Assembly (NCBI GenBank): GCA_036346225.1 | Contig: JARFIW010001108.1 | Location: 3,060,501 to 3,124,500, forward strand | Origin: Platerodrilus igneus | Taxonomy: Eukaryota > Arthropoda > Insecta > Coleoptera > Lycidae | DNA length: 64,000 bases | Direction of reading: 5' to 3' | Made by a program: the position numbers and the translations under genes | Notes under the pieces: model-generated | What the model saw: the letters and a program-made list of their open reading frames with translations, nothing else | What the model was told of the DNA's origin: nothing | Database searches by the model: none | Part shown: piece after piece, positions 47,130 to 58,925 of the stretch | Layout: each line of letters opens with the position of its first letter | Numbering within the stretch: position 1 is the first letter of the stretch

Positions 47130-49480
47130 GTAGTTGCTTATAATAATCATCATGTTTAAGTACAGTTACTTTTTTCGTCATTAATTTATCCATTTTGGGA
47201 CTGTTTGGATGCGTACCTCCATTGATTTCTATTCTGAGCTAGCCTACACATTTCCCTGAAATTCCTACAGCCTACATTTTTCACTATCTTTGTGCAGTAG
47301 TCTAACCTAGGTCTACCTCTACTTCTCGTTTTTCCTATCTCTGCTTCTAATGTATTCCGCACTATTCCCTCATGTCGTAGAATGTGGCCTATCATCCTGT
47401 CTTTCCTATTTGTTGCCGTTTTCCACATATTTCTTTCTTCCCCTACTATTTTTAGTACCTCTTTGTTCTTAACTTTGTCTGTCCATGGTATCTTCATCAT
47501 TCGTCTGTAGTACCACATTTCAAAGACTTTCTACCTTTTTCTTGTCCGTTTTTCCTACTGTCAGGTTTCACAGTCGTACAGTGCTGTGCTCTACGCATGT
47601 GTTTTAAGTATTTTTTTCTTGTTTCTATGTTTGTTGTCTTTAATCACCGTAGTTGATTTTTTTGTTAAATATAGCACGACCTTCTGCTAATCTTTTTATA
47701 TCTTTTGCGCTTTTCCCATCTTGCGTTATTTGGTTTCCTAGGTAGCAGAAATCCTTAACCTCTTTTAAGTTCTTGTTACCTATTTGTATTGAGGTTTTTG
47801 ATTTATTTTTCTCTCCTTTGCATACTAGTACTTTAGTTTTATTTTTGCTAATTTTCATACCGTATCTCTCGGCTAGAACCGTTTCCATACTCTTCCTTGC
47901 TAGATGGTAATACCGCTATATCATCTGCAAATCTAAGCTTATCAATTTTTCGTCCCTGCATAGTAATTCCAAATGTCTTCCTGCATTTGACATTATTCAT
48001 GGCCTCTTCAATGTACAAGTTAAAAATTAATGAGGATAGGGCATATTCCTGTCTCACCCTCTTCCTAGTGTTTCCTTCTCTACGTTCCAGCTCTAATCCT
48101 ATTACTGGTGTTTGCTCTTTGTATAAACTATGTACTATTCGCCTATCCCTATAACTCATTCCAGTCTTTTTGAGCATTTCGGACATTTTCTCCCATTTTA
48201 CATTGTCAAATGCTTTTTTCAGATTTACAAACCCTATATACACGCTTTCTTTCTTGAATAACTTTATTTTTAGTTTCTCACAGTCAAAGTACCTTTTCCG
48301 TTTCTTTTTCAAATTTTTAAATTTAAGTGCGGCCTTCATAATTACCATGTTGTGGTCAGTGTCTGTATCTGCTTCTAGGTAGCTTCTACAGTCTATTACT
48401 TGATTCCTAAACCGTTGTCTAACAAGAATGTAATCTATTTGATATCTTCCTATATCTCCTGGCAGTTTCCACGTATATCGTTTTCTAACATGTTGTTGAA
48501 ATAATGTGTTTATGGTGATTAAATTGTTCTGGTTGCAAAACTCTACCAGCCTATGTCCCCTGTCGTTTTCCGTACCTAAACCAAATAAACTTACTACCGC
48601 TTCTTCCATACTCTCACCTACCACTGCATTAAAATCCCCCGTAATTATTAAGTTTTCATGTCTTTATACCTATCTTAGTATGTCTTTGATATATTTGTAG
48701 ATCGCTTCTACCTCTTCGTCACTGTAGCTAGAGGTGGGCATGTATACTTGTATTATTACTGTGTTTACCGGTTTAGATTCTAGTCTAACCGTGAGTACTC
48801 TTTTGTTCTTAGTAATTTTCTGCACAGTATCCTATCTTTTTTCGCTTAATTATCCCACCCGAATTTCATTCCTTTGCTTCCGTATGAATTACCCTAAAGT
48901 CTCCACTCCAAAAATTCCCCGTCCCTGGCTACCGAACTTCGTTGATCCCTACTACGTCTACTGCTAAGTTATTATTTTTAATTTTCAGGTTCTTTAGCTT
49001 ACCTACTTGCTTCATACTTCTAACATTCCACGCTCCGACTTGCAAAATGTTGCCAGCTCTTATTCTGAACTGATCGCATCCTCCGAAATAGTCCCCTCCC
49101 GGAGATCCGAATGGGGAACTATTTTAGCTCCAAAATCTTTTACCACAGAGGAAGCCATTGTATTTACGAACAATTTCTGTTCGCAGTGTACTTGGCAGGT
49201 TAATGTGGTGGTTTTCCATTGCCTTCCACATCGCGGTAGTGTGTTTTAGACTGCCATATCGACTACTATGGTCTCTGCAAATCTAAGTACCGAAAGAGCT
49301 ACTGCCCTCTTTCGGGGACCTGTTTTAGTCTGGTTCATCACTAACGACCCTACTACTTTGGTTGAACCTGTAATTTGGCTTTTTAGTTTATTAGAACACG
49401 CAAGTCATTTCACATGTTCTAGTAATCTAGAACTTCGGCAAGGTGCAGGTCCATTCGAAATGGGCAACGATGATAAGAAG
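47130..49480 (-). mobile_element. LINE with endonuclease and reverse transcriptase, internally deleted
   Basis: On the minus strand, 49480-49080 looks like 5' leader. Around 49040-48900 the start of an APE endonuclease is seen (AWNVRSM, VVGINEVR). 48624-48330 holds its C-terminal half, with IDYILVRQRFR and DTDHNMV. The frame then jumps from the endonuclease straight into RT (VNLKKAFDNVKWEKM; a gap of several hundred residues is missing), with RQEYALSSLIFNLY and LRFADDIAVL near 47950. 47888-47640 and 47518-47186 give the post-RT part, ending in GHILRHEG and SRGRPRLDY. Frameshifts separate the pieces. The single-ORF EN-RT layout suits RTE-like LINEs, but the clade is unproven. Confidence 0.83.
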
Positions 49481-49499
49481 ATATAATGCAAACAACAAA

Positions 49500-50418
49500 C
49501 AAGATAATACACCTGAAGGTATACAATGTTAAATAATGGCAACCACAGCAACCGGAGTAGTAAATAACGCAATAAGGTAACAAAATTTTCTTAGGTAGTT
49601 TAAAAGTATTACACATTCGTTATAACTACATATCTATAAAAAATATTTTTGAACTGGTTGGTGACATGCCCAATTTCTAAGTAAACTACTGGTTTTAATT
49701 TTTAATTCTTATATTATATTATATTTACACATCAATTCGAATATCAATATCGAAATTTACAAACTATTAGAAATACTAGAATAAAACTGAAGTAGCCCGC
49801 GGTCGTATTCATTATAAATTATAGAACGCAACAATGATGTCGTTTATTATCCCTTTCCTCCCTTCTACTTACAATATTACTAATTCATTGTACCTAATGA
49901 TTTGCATCGTATCAAAACAATCGCATTTATTCATTCTGTTATTGGATACGCATAATTGCTTTCAGAGTCCATAATTCCATACAGGCTAGAACAACAGGTA
50001 TCTTATCCATCGTGTATATATAACTGCATGTTTTGTTAATATTAACTTAATAGCTATAATTCATCTATAAAAGTGCCAAAAAATATTTACTATGTTGCTT
50101 TGATCTTTGTGCGCATGGTAGACCTTTGCATAGGCCTCTGACTAAAGCTAGGTCCACGGTGCTTGCGGAATAGTTCTAATTCAACATCAAAAGCTCAGCG
50201 AATAGGCTATGAGGTAAGTGTTATTGCACCGTGCTACCTTGCGCCCAAATATCATGACAATAAGTAAACTCTGTTAACAATAGCATTATGGATATAAAGC
50301 TACTGGAAAATGATTTGGGGTTTAAACTGGTGGTTGGCCATCTTTATACGACAGATACCACAATATGTGGATGATTCTAAGCTCTGCTTACAAACCAGGT
50401 AGTCATCTGTTAAAATGT
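49500..50418. other. No feature recognised
   Basis: AT-rich spacer with no credible gene. Confidence 0.4.
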
Positions 50419-50419
50419 C

Positions 50420-51880
50420 AGGTTATCATAAAGTAAGGGATATATTTTAAATTATGATAACTTTTTAACAAATTAAGTTAATAACAAGAAATAAATGAAA
50501 TCTAATTGCTTATGAAATGGGATTTAGTATGCCCAAAACAGGTTACGGCAATTGCTCAATATGACCTCCATTTTGTTGTTGTAAGATCACCATCCTTACC
50601 TCCAAATTGTACACAGCATTTCGTAACATTTCTGGTTGAATTGTACCAATTTGCTCCGTAATACTGTCTTTTAATTCTTGTAGCGTAGTTGGTCGTCTTC
50701 TAAACACTAAACTTTTTAAATAACCCCACAGCCAGCAATCCGCTGGGTTTAGATCAGGTGATCTTGGTGGCCATGAATTTACGAAATGTCTGCTTAACAC
50801 GCGATCTTGAAAAACGTTGGTTAACAATTCTTTGACTGGTCGAAAATGTGCGGGGTGCTCCATCCTGCATAAAATGATGTTTTCAATTCCGTAGTGCTCG
50901 TTTTGCAGCTGTGGAATAACATAATTTTGTAACATTTGCAAGTATCGTTCACCATTTACAGTTACAGATACGGCTTGTCCATTCTGCATTTCCTCGTAGA
51001 AATACGGACCAATAATAAAATCAGCTGTAAAACCGCACCAAACGGTGACTTTCTTGTCATGAAGACCTTTTGAACGATTTGTTGCGGATTTTCTGCAGAC
51101 CAGATTCTACAGTTTTGAGTATTGACTCCACCATTCAGAGTAAAATGTGCCTCATGTGTCCATAAAATACGGGATAACCATTCGGGTTCAATTTCCATCT
51201 GAGCCATTACTCGCAAAGAAAATCGTACCTAGTAGCCAAATCTGCGTCCTTTAATTCAAACAGCATTTTCAGTTTATATGGATACATGTTTAGAATTTTG
51301 CGTAAAATTTTCCAAACCGTGGTATACGGCATTTGCAATCGCTTGGATATCGCATTTGCACTGCTGATTGCGAGTGAATTGCTTCTGGCTATGTCTTGAT
51401 TTCCATGAAGAACCTCTGCAACTTGGACATCACTAATTATTGGTTTTCCTGATCTTGGTAAGTCAGTTACAGACCCTGTTCTTTCAAATTTTTGTATCAA
51501 ATTGCGGTACGCTTTCATTTGACAGGGTTCCGCTCTCAAACCCATTCTCGTGCGAAATCTTCGTAATCCAGCGGTGTAATTTATGCCGGATTCATAATAG
51601 CACTGAACTAAACCAATTCTTGTTTGTAAATCTATGTTATTACAGTTGAATCGTTTGAACTCAACGTTTACTTGAGTTTTAATTTCAAAATAAAACTTCA
51701 AATTGAATAATTTCGTTTTGACACTAGTGTCAACAATTGTTATGACAACGCTTTTGTTTCTCATAGACACGGTAAAATCCCATTCATTAAGCAACTAGAT
51801 TTCGTTTATTTTATGTTACTAACTTAATTTATTAAAAAGTTGTAATGATTTAAAATATATCCCTTACTTTATGATAACCT
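50420..51880 (-). mobile_element. Mariner-like element, 1.46 kb, ~105-bp inverted repeats
   Basis: The ends are AGGTTATCATAAAGTAAGGG and its reverse complement; inverted similarity continues for about 105 bp on each side (50420-50522, 51775-51880), with some divergence inside. It contains one transposase gene. The size is normal for a Tc1/mariner element. I cannot identify a clear TA duplication, so the outermost base or two are uncertain. Confidence 0.82.
50543..51700 (-). pseudogene. Mariner-like transposase, catalytic Asp lost
   Basis: The N-terminal part (51700-51207) has an HTH beginning LQTRIGLVQCYYESG, a GSVTDLPRSGKP linker and a second HTH. The DDE domain starts WTHEAHFTLNG at about 51156: the family has WTDEAHF, so the first Asp codon has become His. 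The second Asp motif (MQDGAP) exists only in a frame different from the residues that follow (PAHFRPV), so a frameshift falls right on it. The third reads SPDLNPADCWLWG with Asp retained, and NGGHIEQL closes the protein at 50543. At least two frameshifts are needed. The copy is dead. Confidence 0.83.
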
Positions 51881-52425
51881 TGTAGTATAAAGAAAGCGCT
51901 GCCTGGTGGCTATAAAGAACCGTCGTACCCCACCCCTAGCCTTTATATTGAAATATGCTATTGTGATTAACTGCAGCAAGTTACTTAGTAATGTGACAAT
52001 TTGGGCATATATGGGGCAGTTTGATCATAGGTTAGAGTAACATTGGGTACGATTAGAATATCACAATGTATTGGCGACTTCGATTGCAATCGATTGAGCA
52101 ACTATTGATTGAGCGTAGCCCAATGGTAACCGTTACGACGACCTTGGCACTGTATTTGCAAAAGTGATGTAAAACGATATTTCATTATGAGTGTATTATC
52201 AAAACATTATTCAACTTTATACAACTCTATTTTTACAAAATACAATGCAGATACAAATTATATAGATATTATGTCTCCTAGCTATTGGCTATCCTTTGGA
52301 ATCTTTTCGGTAGGCCAGTGTTCCACCCTATTGGATGTATAGGGAAGCCCATTCTAATGTTAGAAACGGCAAAGCTGATATCGTGGACGTTGGTGGTGTA
52401 GTTGTTTGATGGTTTGATGAGGTTG
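51881..52425. other. No feature recognised
   Basis: Spacer between the mariner-like element and a short tandem repeat. Confidence 0.35.
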
Positions 52426-52427
52426 GT

Positions 52428-52508
52428 AAAGTTGATTATATTGTTGATATTATTGATGTTGTTGATGTTATCGATGCTGTTGATGTAGTTGATGCTGTTG
52501 ATGCTGTA
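52428..52508. repeat. GTTGAT-type hexamer/nonamer microsatellite
   Basis: Degenerate repeats of GTTGAT and GTTGATGCT over about 80 bp. Confidence 0.85.
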
Positions 52509-52559
52509 AATTCACATCATTCATTTCTTATGACATTAATTGAAACAGTTAAATTTTTA

Positions 52560-52830
52560 TTTTAAAACTTAGAATTTAGTAGATATTCCATCTGAATATC
52601 TACCAACAGTTTTATAAACCTCATCTCCTCGATTATTTCCATAAAATCATCCAAATCTTCGGGTAATACCAACACAGCAGTACAGTGCTGTATTGCTTCC
52701 TCGTATGACTGGCACATAAGACATTTTTCTCCTATCGAAAACCGTTACCCGCATTCCGCCTTTTTTACTCGTAGAGCATTGCGAAATCTTCGAATAACGT
52801 TCCCAAAGTCTTTATACATATTTGTTTAAT
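52560..52830 (-). pseudogene. Unrecognised coding fragment, possible Maverick neighbour
   Basis: On the minus strand a frame starts near 52817 with MYKDFGNVIRRFRNALRVK and continues, past one TAA, to 52560 with CLMCQSYEEAIQHC and an acidic stretch (LPEDLDDFMEIIEEM). The residue composition looks protein-like and it lies in the same orientation just downstream of the Maverick-type genes. I do not recognise the family and make no functional claim. Confidence 0.35.
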
Positions 52831-52889
52831 CACCTCTTTAAAACTGTATAATCGATAAATTATTACTTCTACGCCAACAGTCCTTTTAT

Positions 52890-53090
52890 GTGAGCTACTC
52901 TTGTTCGGATATGCCCCGATTGAGCCCAATTTGTGTTACGCTTATTGTATTATACAACCCTCTTCTCTTAATTCTTCTATTATAAATACCCCTCTAGTGC
53001 CAGGATAACCGTTATTATTTAAGGTTATGTCACTGTTTTCTGTATTAATTTCCTACACATTTTTTCCCCAAGCTATGTGTATCAGATTGA
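52890..53090 (-). pseudogene. Fragment of a Maverick/Polinton-type conserved protein
   Basis: On the minus strand near 53020-52985 the phrase LNNNGYPGTRGVF occurs, resembling a conserved segment (NNGYPGTRGL-like) in a small Maverick protein found near the packaging ATPase. The surrounding frame has stops. Assignment is from memory of the motif plus gene order, with no search behind it. Confidence 0.4.
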
Positions 53091-53157
53091 GGATTATACA
53101 TTACTCCATAAACTGACGTGTATATATATTTTCGTCTTCAGTTTTAACCTTCGCATA

Positions 53158-53442
53158 CTAGGGATGTACAGGCTCATCGTTCACTGGTAACTTATTCTTT
53201 TTTAAAAGTTTGCCTCTGTTTTCAAGTTTAATCTCCTTCATAGGTTTTAGTATCTTGCCGCTATTCCTTGTGACTGGGAAGCGGTGATTTGCAAAGGCTC
53301 AAGCAATGTTTATGAGTTTCTTTGAATTCTGGGTGTGAAGTAGTATATCCTTTTTGCGTTCCACAAACTTCTTTCGTACAACATCCTGCATAAAATGTTG
53401 CTTATGTTTACTTACAATAAAATCTTTAACGACTGTCATCAT
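53158..53442 (-). pseudogene. Small basic protein downstream of the ATPase
   Basis: From ATG at 53442 (MMTVVKDFIVSKHKQHF) to TAG at 53158 there are about 94 codons with one internal TGA near 53303. The protein is Lys/Arg-rich with KKDILLHTQNSKKL. It starts 17 bases after the ATPase stop on the same strand, as genes do in Mavericks. I cannot name the family. The single stop is the only visible lesion. Confidence 0.5.
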
Positions 53443-53459
53443 GAAACTTGGGATTGAGG

Positions 53460-54130
53460 CTAACCATTAACGGCTTCTTCTATATTTATATACTCATCGA
53501 AATTTTTTCTATATCGCCCCTTACCCAAATCAAAATCTTTTACAATACTAATAAAACGATGTTTCAAGTCACCATCATTCCAGCATTGCTGACAAATTTC
53601 TTTAAACTTTATAAAGGACATATCACTGCCAACATGATTTAGAAAGATATGCCAAAGATTTGCATCATCCTGCTTCCATATCGAAATAACATTAGCGTTA
53701 TCTCTAAGTGCATGCTTTACTGTGCTGGCATACGTTTGACATAAGTAAAAGAAATCAATACTTTTATGTCTACCAAAAAAGAAAAACTGTGCGATCTTGT
53801 TTTGTTCGTTTGCATGAATTTCATCAAAGACAATAATTGAATCTTCTTTTGCATCCTCTGGCCTAATCAAATCGTCATAGCTCCCAAATTCGTAGTACCA
53901 ATATCAGTCTTTAAGGGTTCAAATACCCTTTTTAACAGTTCATATTTTGGCTGATATCAACTTTTAGAAAACACATAGACGTTTTGGAATCTAAGTCCAT
54001 TCTCATGTAAAATAAGAGATATTAAAGCGTTAGTTTTTCCACAACTCGATGGTCCGGCGAATATTGCCCTTATATTGGATGGGAACAAAGGTCCATCTTT
54101 ACCAACTTCCTTTGCACTAGAAGTGGTATA
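53460..54130 (-). pseudogene. Maverick/Polinton packaging ATPase (FtsK/HerA type)
   Basis: On the minus strand near 54065 the phrase FAGPSSCGKTNALISLIL is a Walker A P-loop. After a damaged stretch (stops around 53890-53960) the 53870-53460 frame has IIVFDE (Walker B), FFFGRHKSIDFFYLCQTYA and IWKQDDANLWHIFLNHV, then KGRYRKNFDEY. The order and motifs are those of the A32-like genome-packaging ATPases of Mavericks and related virus-like elements, which pump DNA into capsids. Frame changes between Walker A and B make this a pseudogene. No polymerase B, integrase or capsid gene is visible in the window, so only a fragment remains. Confidence 0.8.
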
Positions 54131-54655
54131 TGTATCAAAGTTTTGTATAGGTATTATACGGGTTTTTATACACTTTCCACGATATAGAAAATTTAAGTAG
54201 GACTGTAATTACATAGGATTTTTAACAACTAAATAAAATGAAATATTCAGAGTTGGAGACAATGCAAACAATTGGTTTCTATATAATAAAGGAAACAAAC
54301 ACTCACCTTGTCTTTCCAGTAGACTTGCATATACGAGCGCTCGTTTTGTGGACACACATGGACAGCAACCGTGAATTGCCTGTTCTTTAATATACAGCTA
54401 TAAACCAAAATACACTGACTCCAAATCACACAGTAACCACTACATAGGTTACATACAATAAAAAGACGGTACACACATTTAAACCGTCAATAATATATTT
54501 TACATGTTGCTTCCACCAAGTATGGAAAGTAACTCTTAATTTAAAAATACGAAAAGAGTGGGAATACATTATCACTAACATATATCGGAATTATTCGCGA
54601 ACTAACCTATTATTACCGATCCGACCAATATACCGGATTTATACGCGAGTTAACC
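54131..54655. other. No feature recognised
   Basis: The stretch upstream of the ATPase relic shows no further Maverick gene I can support. Confidence 0.35.
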
Positions 54656-54659
54656 GAAC

Positions 54660-54854
54660 ATGTATTTTAACTTCTTGTTGTGCAGTTTTTACAGGGATAT
54701 TTAATTCTCTACTTTTATTTTGAGCACCAAGTTTATAGAGGTGATCACGTAGCGTTGTTCTAGGCACATTTTACAACCTACTAGATTTACGCGTATTTAA
54801 CACACCTTTCCGAATTTCACTAATTGCTTTCTCTAAAGATTGCTTGGTGTACAT
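54660..54854 (-). pseudogene. Psq-type helix-turn-helix fragment
   Basis: From ATG at 54854 the minus strand reads MYTKQSLEKAISEIRKGVLN, then TRKSSRL, a stop, and NVPRTTLRDHLYKLGAQ. This matches the pipsqueak/CENP-B DNA-binding domain (KAI..I..G...R.AS..Y.VPR.TL..HL) with a TAA where Tyr is expected. It is the N-terminal part of a pogo-like transposase or of a gene derived from one; the rest is absent. It is a different sequence from the pogo relic at 18.8-20.8 kb. Confidence 0.7.
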
Positions 54855-54917
54855 CTTTCAAATATACAGCTAAGACTGATTCAAAAATTTCAAAAAGCAG
54901 TCTTTTATACTAAATAG

Positions 54918-55345
54918 TCCATCCTCACCCGCCCGCCCCTCCCGTCCTCTCATCCACCCACCCGCCCATCCGCCCGCACGTCCGTCCGCCCATCCGCCCG
55001 TCCATCCGCCCGCCCATCCGTCCGCCCGCCCATTTGCTCGCCCGCCCGCCCATTCAGCCATCCGCCCGCCCGCCCGCCCATTCAGCCATCCGCCCGCCCG
55101 TCCGTCCACCCGCCCGTCCATCCGCCCGCCAGCCCATCCGCCCGCCCGCCCATTTGCCCGTCCGCCCGCCCGTTTATCCGCCCGCCCATCCATCCGCCCG
55201 CCCGCCCGCCCGTCTATCCGCCTTCTCGCCCGTCCATCCGTCCACCCGCCAGCCCGTTCATCCGCCCGCCCACCCGTCCATCCGCCCGCCCGCTCACTTA
55301 TCCGTCCGCCCGCCTGCCCGTCTAACCCGTCCGCTCGCCCCATCC
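54918..55345. repeat. GC-rich CCGC/CCGT/CCAT tetranucleotide repeat
   Basis: About 430 bp made of CCGCCCGTCCAT-like words with a 4-bp period, C-rich on plus and G-rich on minus. It is the most GC-rich stretch of the window. Long frames on both strands (Arg/Pro/Ala or Gly/Arg/Ala repeats) come from the period and are not evidence of protein. The minus strand has regularly spaced GGG runs, so G-quadruplexes are possible. Confidence 0.92.
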
Positions 55346-55529
55346 TCCCGCCCATACGGGACGTTACGCTGCAGCCAACAAGTACATCGAGGAAAAGTAC
55401 GATCTTATCACACCGTCTAAGTAATTGGCCTACTACGATGCGAATAACTTTTCCCCAAACCTGTTATGTAATTTTAAGTTAATTTTTAAAGCACCAGGGC
55501 ATATGTTAACTCGATTTGAAATTTTATAA

Positions 55530-56157
55530 AAAATTTTCTAAACCGCAAAATGCTGAATGGGGCACCCGCAAAGCTGATAAACATAATGAAGAATTCATAT
55601 GAGTCATGAGAATCGTTACAAATTTTTTCTAGACTGCAAAATGCTTAATGGGGCCCCCGCAAAGCTGATAAACATAATGAAGAATTCAAATGAGTCATGA
55701 GGATTGCTAAAAAATTTTCTAGTCCGCAAAATGCCGAATGGTGACGTCGCAAAGCTGATAAACATAATGAAGAATTCAAATAAGTCATGAGGATCGTTAA
55801 AAATTTTTCTAGTTAGCAAAATGCCGAATGGTGACCCCGCAAAGCTGATAAACATAATAAAGAATTCAAATGAGTCATGAGGATCGTTAAAAATTTTTGT
55901 AGTCCGCAAAATCCCAAATGGTGACCCCTCAAAGCTGATAAAAACAATGAAAAATTCATATGGGTCATGAGGATCGTTAAAAATTTTTTCTAGACCGCAA
56001 AATGCTGAATGGGGTCCCCGCAAAGCTGATAAACATAATAAAGAATTCAAATGAGTCATTAGGATTGCTAAAAAATTTTCTAGTCCGCAAAATGCCGAAA
56101 GGTGACCTTGCAAAGCTGATAAACATAATGAAAAATTCAAATGAGTCATGGGAATCG
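55530..56157. repeat. ~90-bp tandem repeat, seven units
   Basis: Units centred on a CCGCAAAATGCTGAATGG-like phrase begin near 55535, 55625, 55715, 55804, 55893, 55987 and 56075. Each also has GCAAAGCTGATAAACATAAT and GAGTCATGAGGATCGTTA. The 181-codon minus-strand frame through them is a by-product of the period (30 codons). Confidence 0.92.
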
Positions 56158-56810
56158 TCATAGGGCCCTTTCAACAACCACCAACTAGTAGGCAGGGTGG
56201 GTGGGTGGTGGAATCGATCAAGTGAGGATCGAAGTTTGCTAGAAGGAGCAGGGTAGGGGGATCGATCAAGTGAGGATCCAAGTGTGCTAGAAGAAAAGGC
56301 TAATAAACGTAATGAAGAATTCCAATGAGTCATGAGAATCGTCATAAGGCCCCCTCCCCCTCCCCCTCAACAACCGATGACTAGTAGGTAGGGAAGAGTG
56401 GGTGGGAGAGGGTGTTGGCGGCGATCCAGTAAGAAACGAAGTACGCCAGAAGTGTCATAAGGATTGTCATAAGGCCTGCTCTCCCCCTCAACAACCGACA
56501 ACTAGTAGGCATGGAGGAGGGGGTGGGAGAGGGGTGGCGGCGGCGATCTGGTGAAAAACGAAGTACGCCAGAAGTGTCATGAGGATTGTCATAAAGCCCC
56601 CTCACCTTCAACAACCAACAACTAGTAGGCAGGGAGGAGGGGTAGGATGGCGGGGGGCCCACGGCGGCGAACCAGTGAGAAATGAAGTGCGCCAGAAGCG
56701 TCGCGGGGATCGTCAGAATATACAATGCACACCCCCCTCAACAACCGCCGACTAGTAAGCACCGTGGGGGATCGATCGGTGAGGATTGAAGTGTGCCAAA
56801 ACATAGGTAT
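56158..56810. repeat. ~122-185-bp tandem repeat next to the 90-bp array, five units
   Basis: CTCAACAACCGACAACTAGT-like phrases recur near 56170, 56365, 56489, 56609 and 56735, followed by AGGCAGGGAGG, purine/G-rich runs, GGCGATC and GAAGTRYGCCAGAA. Parts of the 90-bp unit (GATAAACATAAT, GAATTCAAATGAGTCATGAG) reappear at 56297-56345, so the two arrays are interleaved and probably evolved from one complex repeat. Confidence 0.85.
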
Positions 56811-58920
56811 TCCCTCAACTAACACTTTTTATTTAGAAGTATAGTTGTTTAAAATATTAATAAATTTTTTAGTGCAGAGAAAGTTATTATTTAAAAACCA
56901 TGTTTATTAATATTGCCACTCATCTATGAACGATTATTAGCACTCATGCGTCCATATGAATATAAACTCGTAAAGATCAATGAATATACAAATACACTAA
57001 TACATTCTTATAATCTCAGACTCATTCAGGTACACAATTTACTTAAGTGTAATAGCCCTGAAATTAACACAAATGGAATGATTATCAAACGCAAGCGAAA
57101 TAGCTTCAACGTATGCATGCAAGCATACATTTTCGCAAACAAGTTCTATTGCTTCTATTATCGAGCGTTGAGCGTCATGTTGAGTGAGACATTGGTGTTG
57201 CGCATCATATTGGGTGACATATCCAAAATGCAAAGATAGTTTAAGCTTGAGCTTTGACATCGAAAAGTTGAACGTAATAAGCTGATTATGAAGGAAGGAT
57301 ACGAGGATGAGTAAAATGGACCTTAGATTTTCTTATAGGAAAATACATATAAAAATCCAAATCTTTGGTGTAGAAATCGCCTAGCTTATCTACTCATACA
57401 CATGTACATATACAACGTTAACATGCTAAATTTTTGTGATAACTTGGAAGGTGTAGGTCGAAGGTCTATACGTGTACTTGAGTGTAATTGAATGTTGTAA
57501 TCACGAATATTCGTACATACACAAAAACACACTAGCGCTAGCGCGTGCACACACACACACAAACACACACACACACACAAACGCACACACACACACAACA
57601 CACACACACACACACACACAGACCAATGCACGGTCTGCTATAACTAGCAAGCAGATTCTTTTACACGCTTTAATAATTGAATATAATTGCTGTGCTTTAA
57701 ATTTAAATTGAATTGACGTCGAATTTCAAACTGGCAAATACGTCTGAGACAGCATTTTAATCTCAAGGGATCTAGTTAACCTGCTGAACAAGGAAACAAA
57801 ATTCAATTATAGCAGTTGCCACGAAATCTCTTTACAGAATTTTGTGCTGTTTGCGTGAAATTTCTTTTTTCTGCTTCAATAATCTTATTATCTAACGATC
57901 GCGAATGCAATTCGGTTAATTGTCGTATTCGATAATGAAACAAAGTGATCTAAATAGAACGGTCACAAAACAGTTTTCATGATAGGAATAAAGTGTTGAA
58001 TTTCCAATTTACGTTTGCATTAACGGCGAAATCGAGGTGGAAGTCAATCAATTCCCTGTGTGTTTTACCGGAAATTAAAGTAAAAAGTCCATTGGCTATG
58101 CGACGACCTTTTTGAGTTAAAATAAAAATTAGCGAAATGTATAGAGCCTTGTGTGTTGTTTTCCAAACACTACCCTACTGATGCGATTAGTATAAATTTG
58201 TATATCCAACATTATCCAAAAATATTGTAATGCTAACGCGTTACGTAAATCAATAATAAGCAGATGAAAAAAATTTATTAATTTCATTAAGTTTAATGAG
58301 CTTGTAGTATAAAAACACACTGTAAAAGTTAGAAGCTCTGGTAGTTTACATTTTATAACATGACTGTTTCAATGTAATAAATTATGGTGCAGAAATAAAC
58401 AGGAAAGCATTATATACAAACTGTAATAACAATCGCGACTGCACTCTTAGTACTAAATTTAGAAAAATACAAATAAATCTCGATAAATCACCGGGCATAA
58501 GAAAGTTTATTTGGACACACTCACACGAGCTTAAAACAAACCATCGAATCGCGTAATTGGACCGACATTCCTTACCATCACAATAATTACAAAATCAGCC
58601 ATAAAAATTAATGTGCTACATGTAAACCTTGAAAGAAACTAAAGAACTTATAAGGTTAGAACGACATTGACCTCAACCGTAGAACAGCTTTGCAGTCACA
58701 TTGTGCGAGAACGAAATTTTTGAAGAAGGTAGTATCATAGAACGATTGTTACATGCTATTCCGTACTTGTAAATTTACTGCCATATTTATTTAGAAACCA
58801 TTTCAACTTTTATTCATTTAAATATAGGAAGTCCCTGCACTAATTGTTATTACAAGTCAACTCACTTAGGCGGCCAACTTTGCTAGTGCTATATTTAACT
58901 CGCAAGTCCGTATGTTTATG
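56811..58920. other. Mostly unannotated; (CA)n tract at 57548-57621
   Basis: A (CA)n microsatellite with a few interruptions is the only clear feature. Open frames overlapping it are repeat artefacts. The rest shows no credible gene. Confidence 0.45.
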
Positions 58921-58925
58921 TTATA

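Noticed and set aside
54870..55420. Gly/Arg/Ala- or Arg/Pro-rich proteins of 128-161 residues
   Set aside because: They are translations of a 4-bp repeat that leaves frames open on both strands.
55616..56345. Repetitive 122-181 residue proteins
   Set aside because: The unit length is close to a multiple of three, so the frame stays open; there is no sign of selection or a start context.
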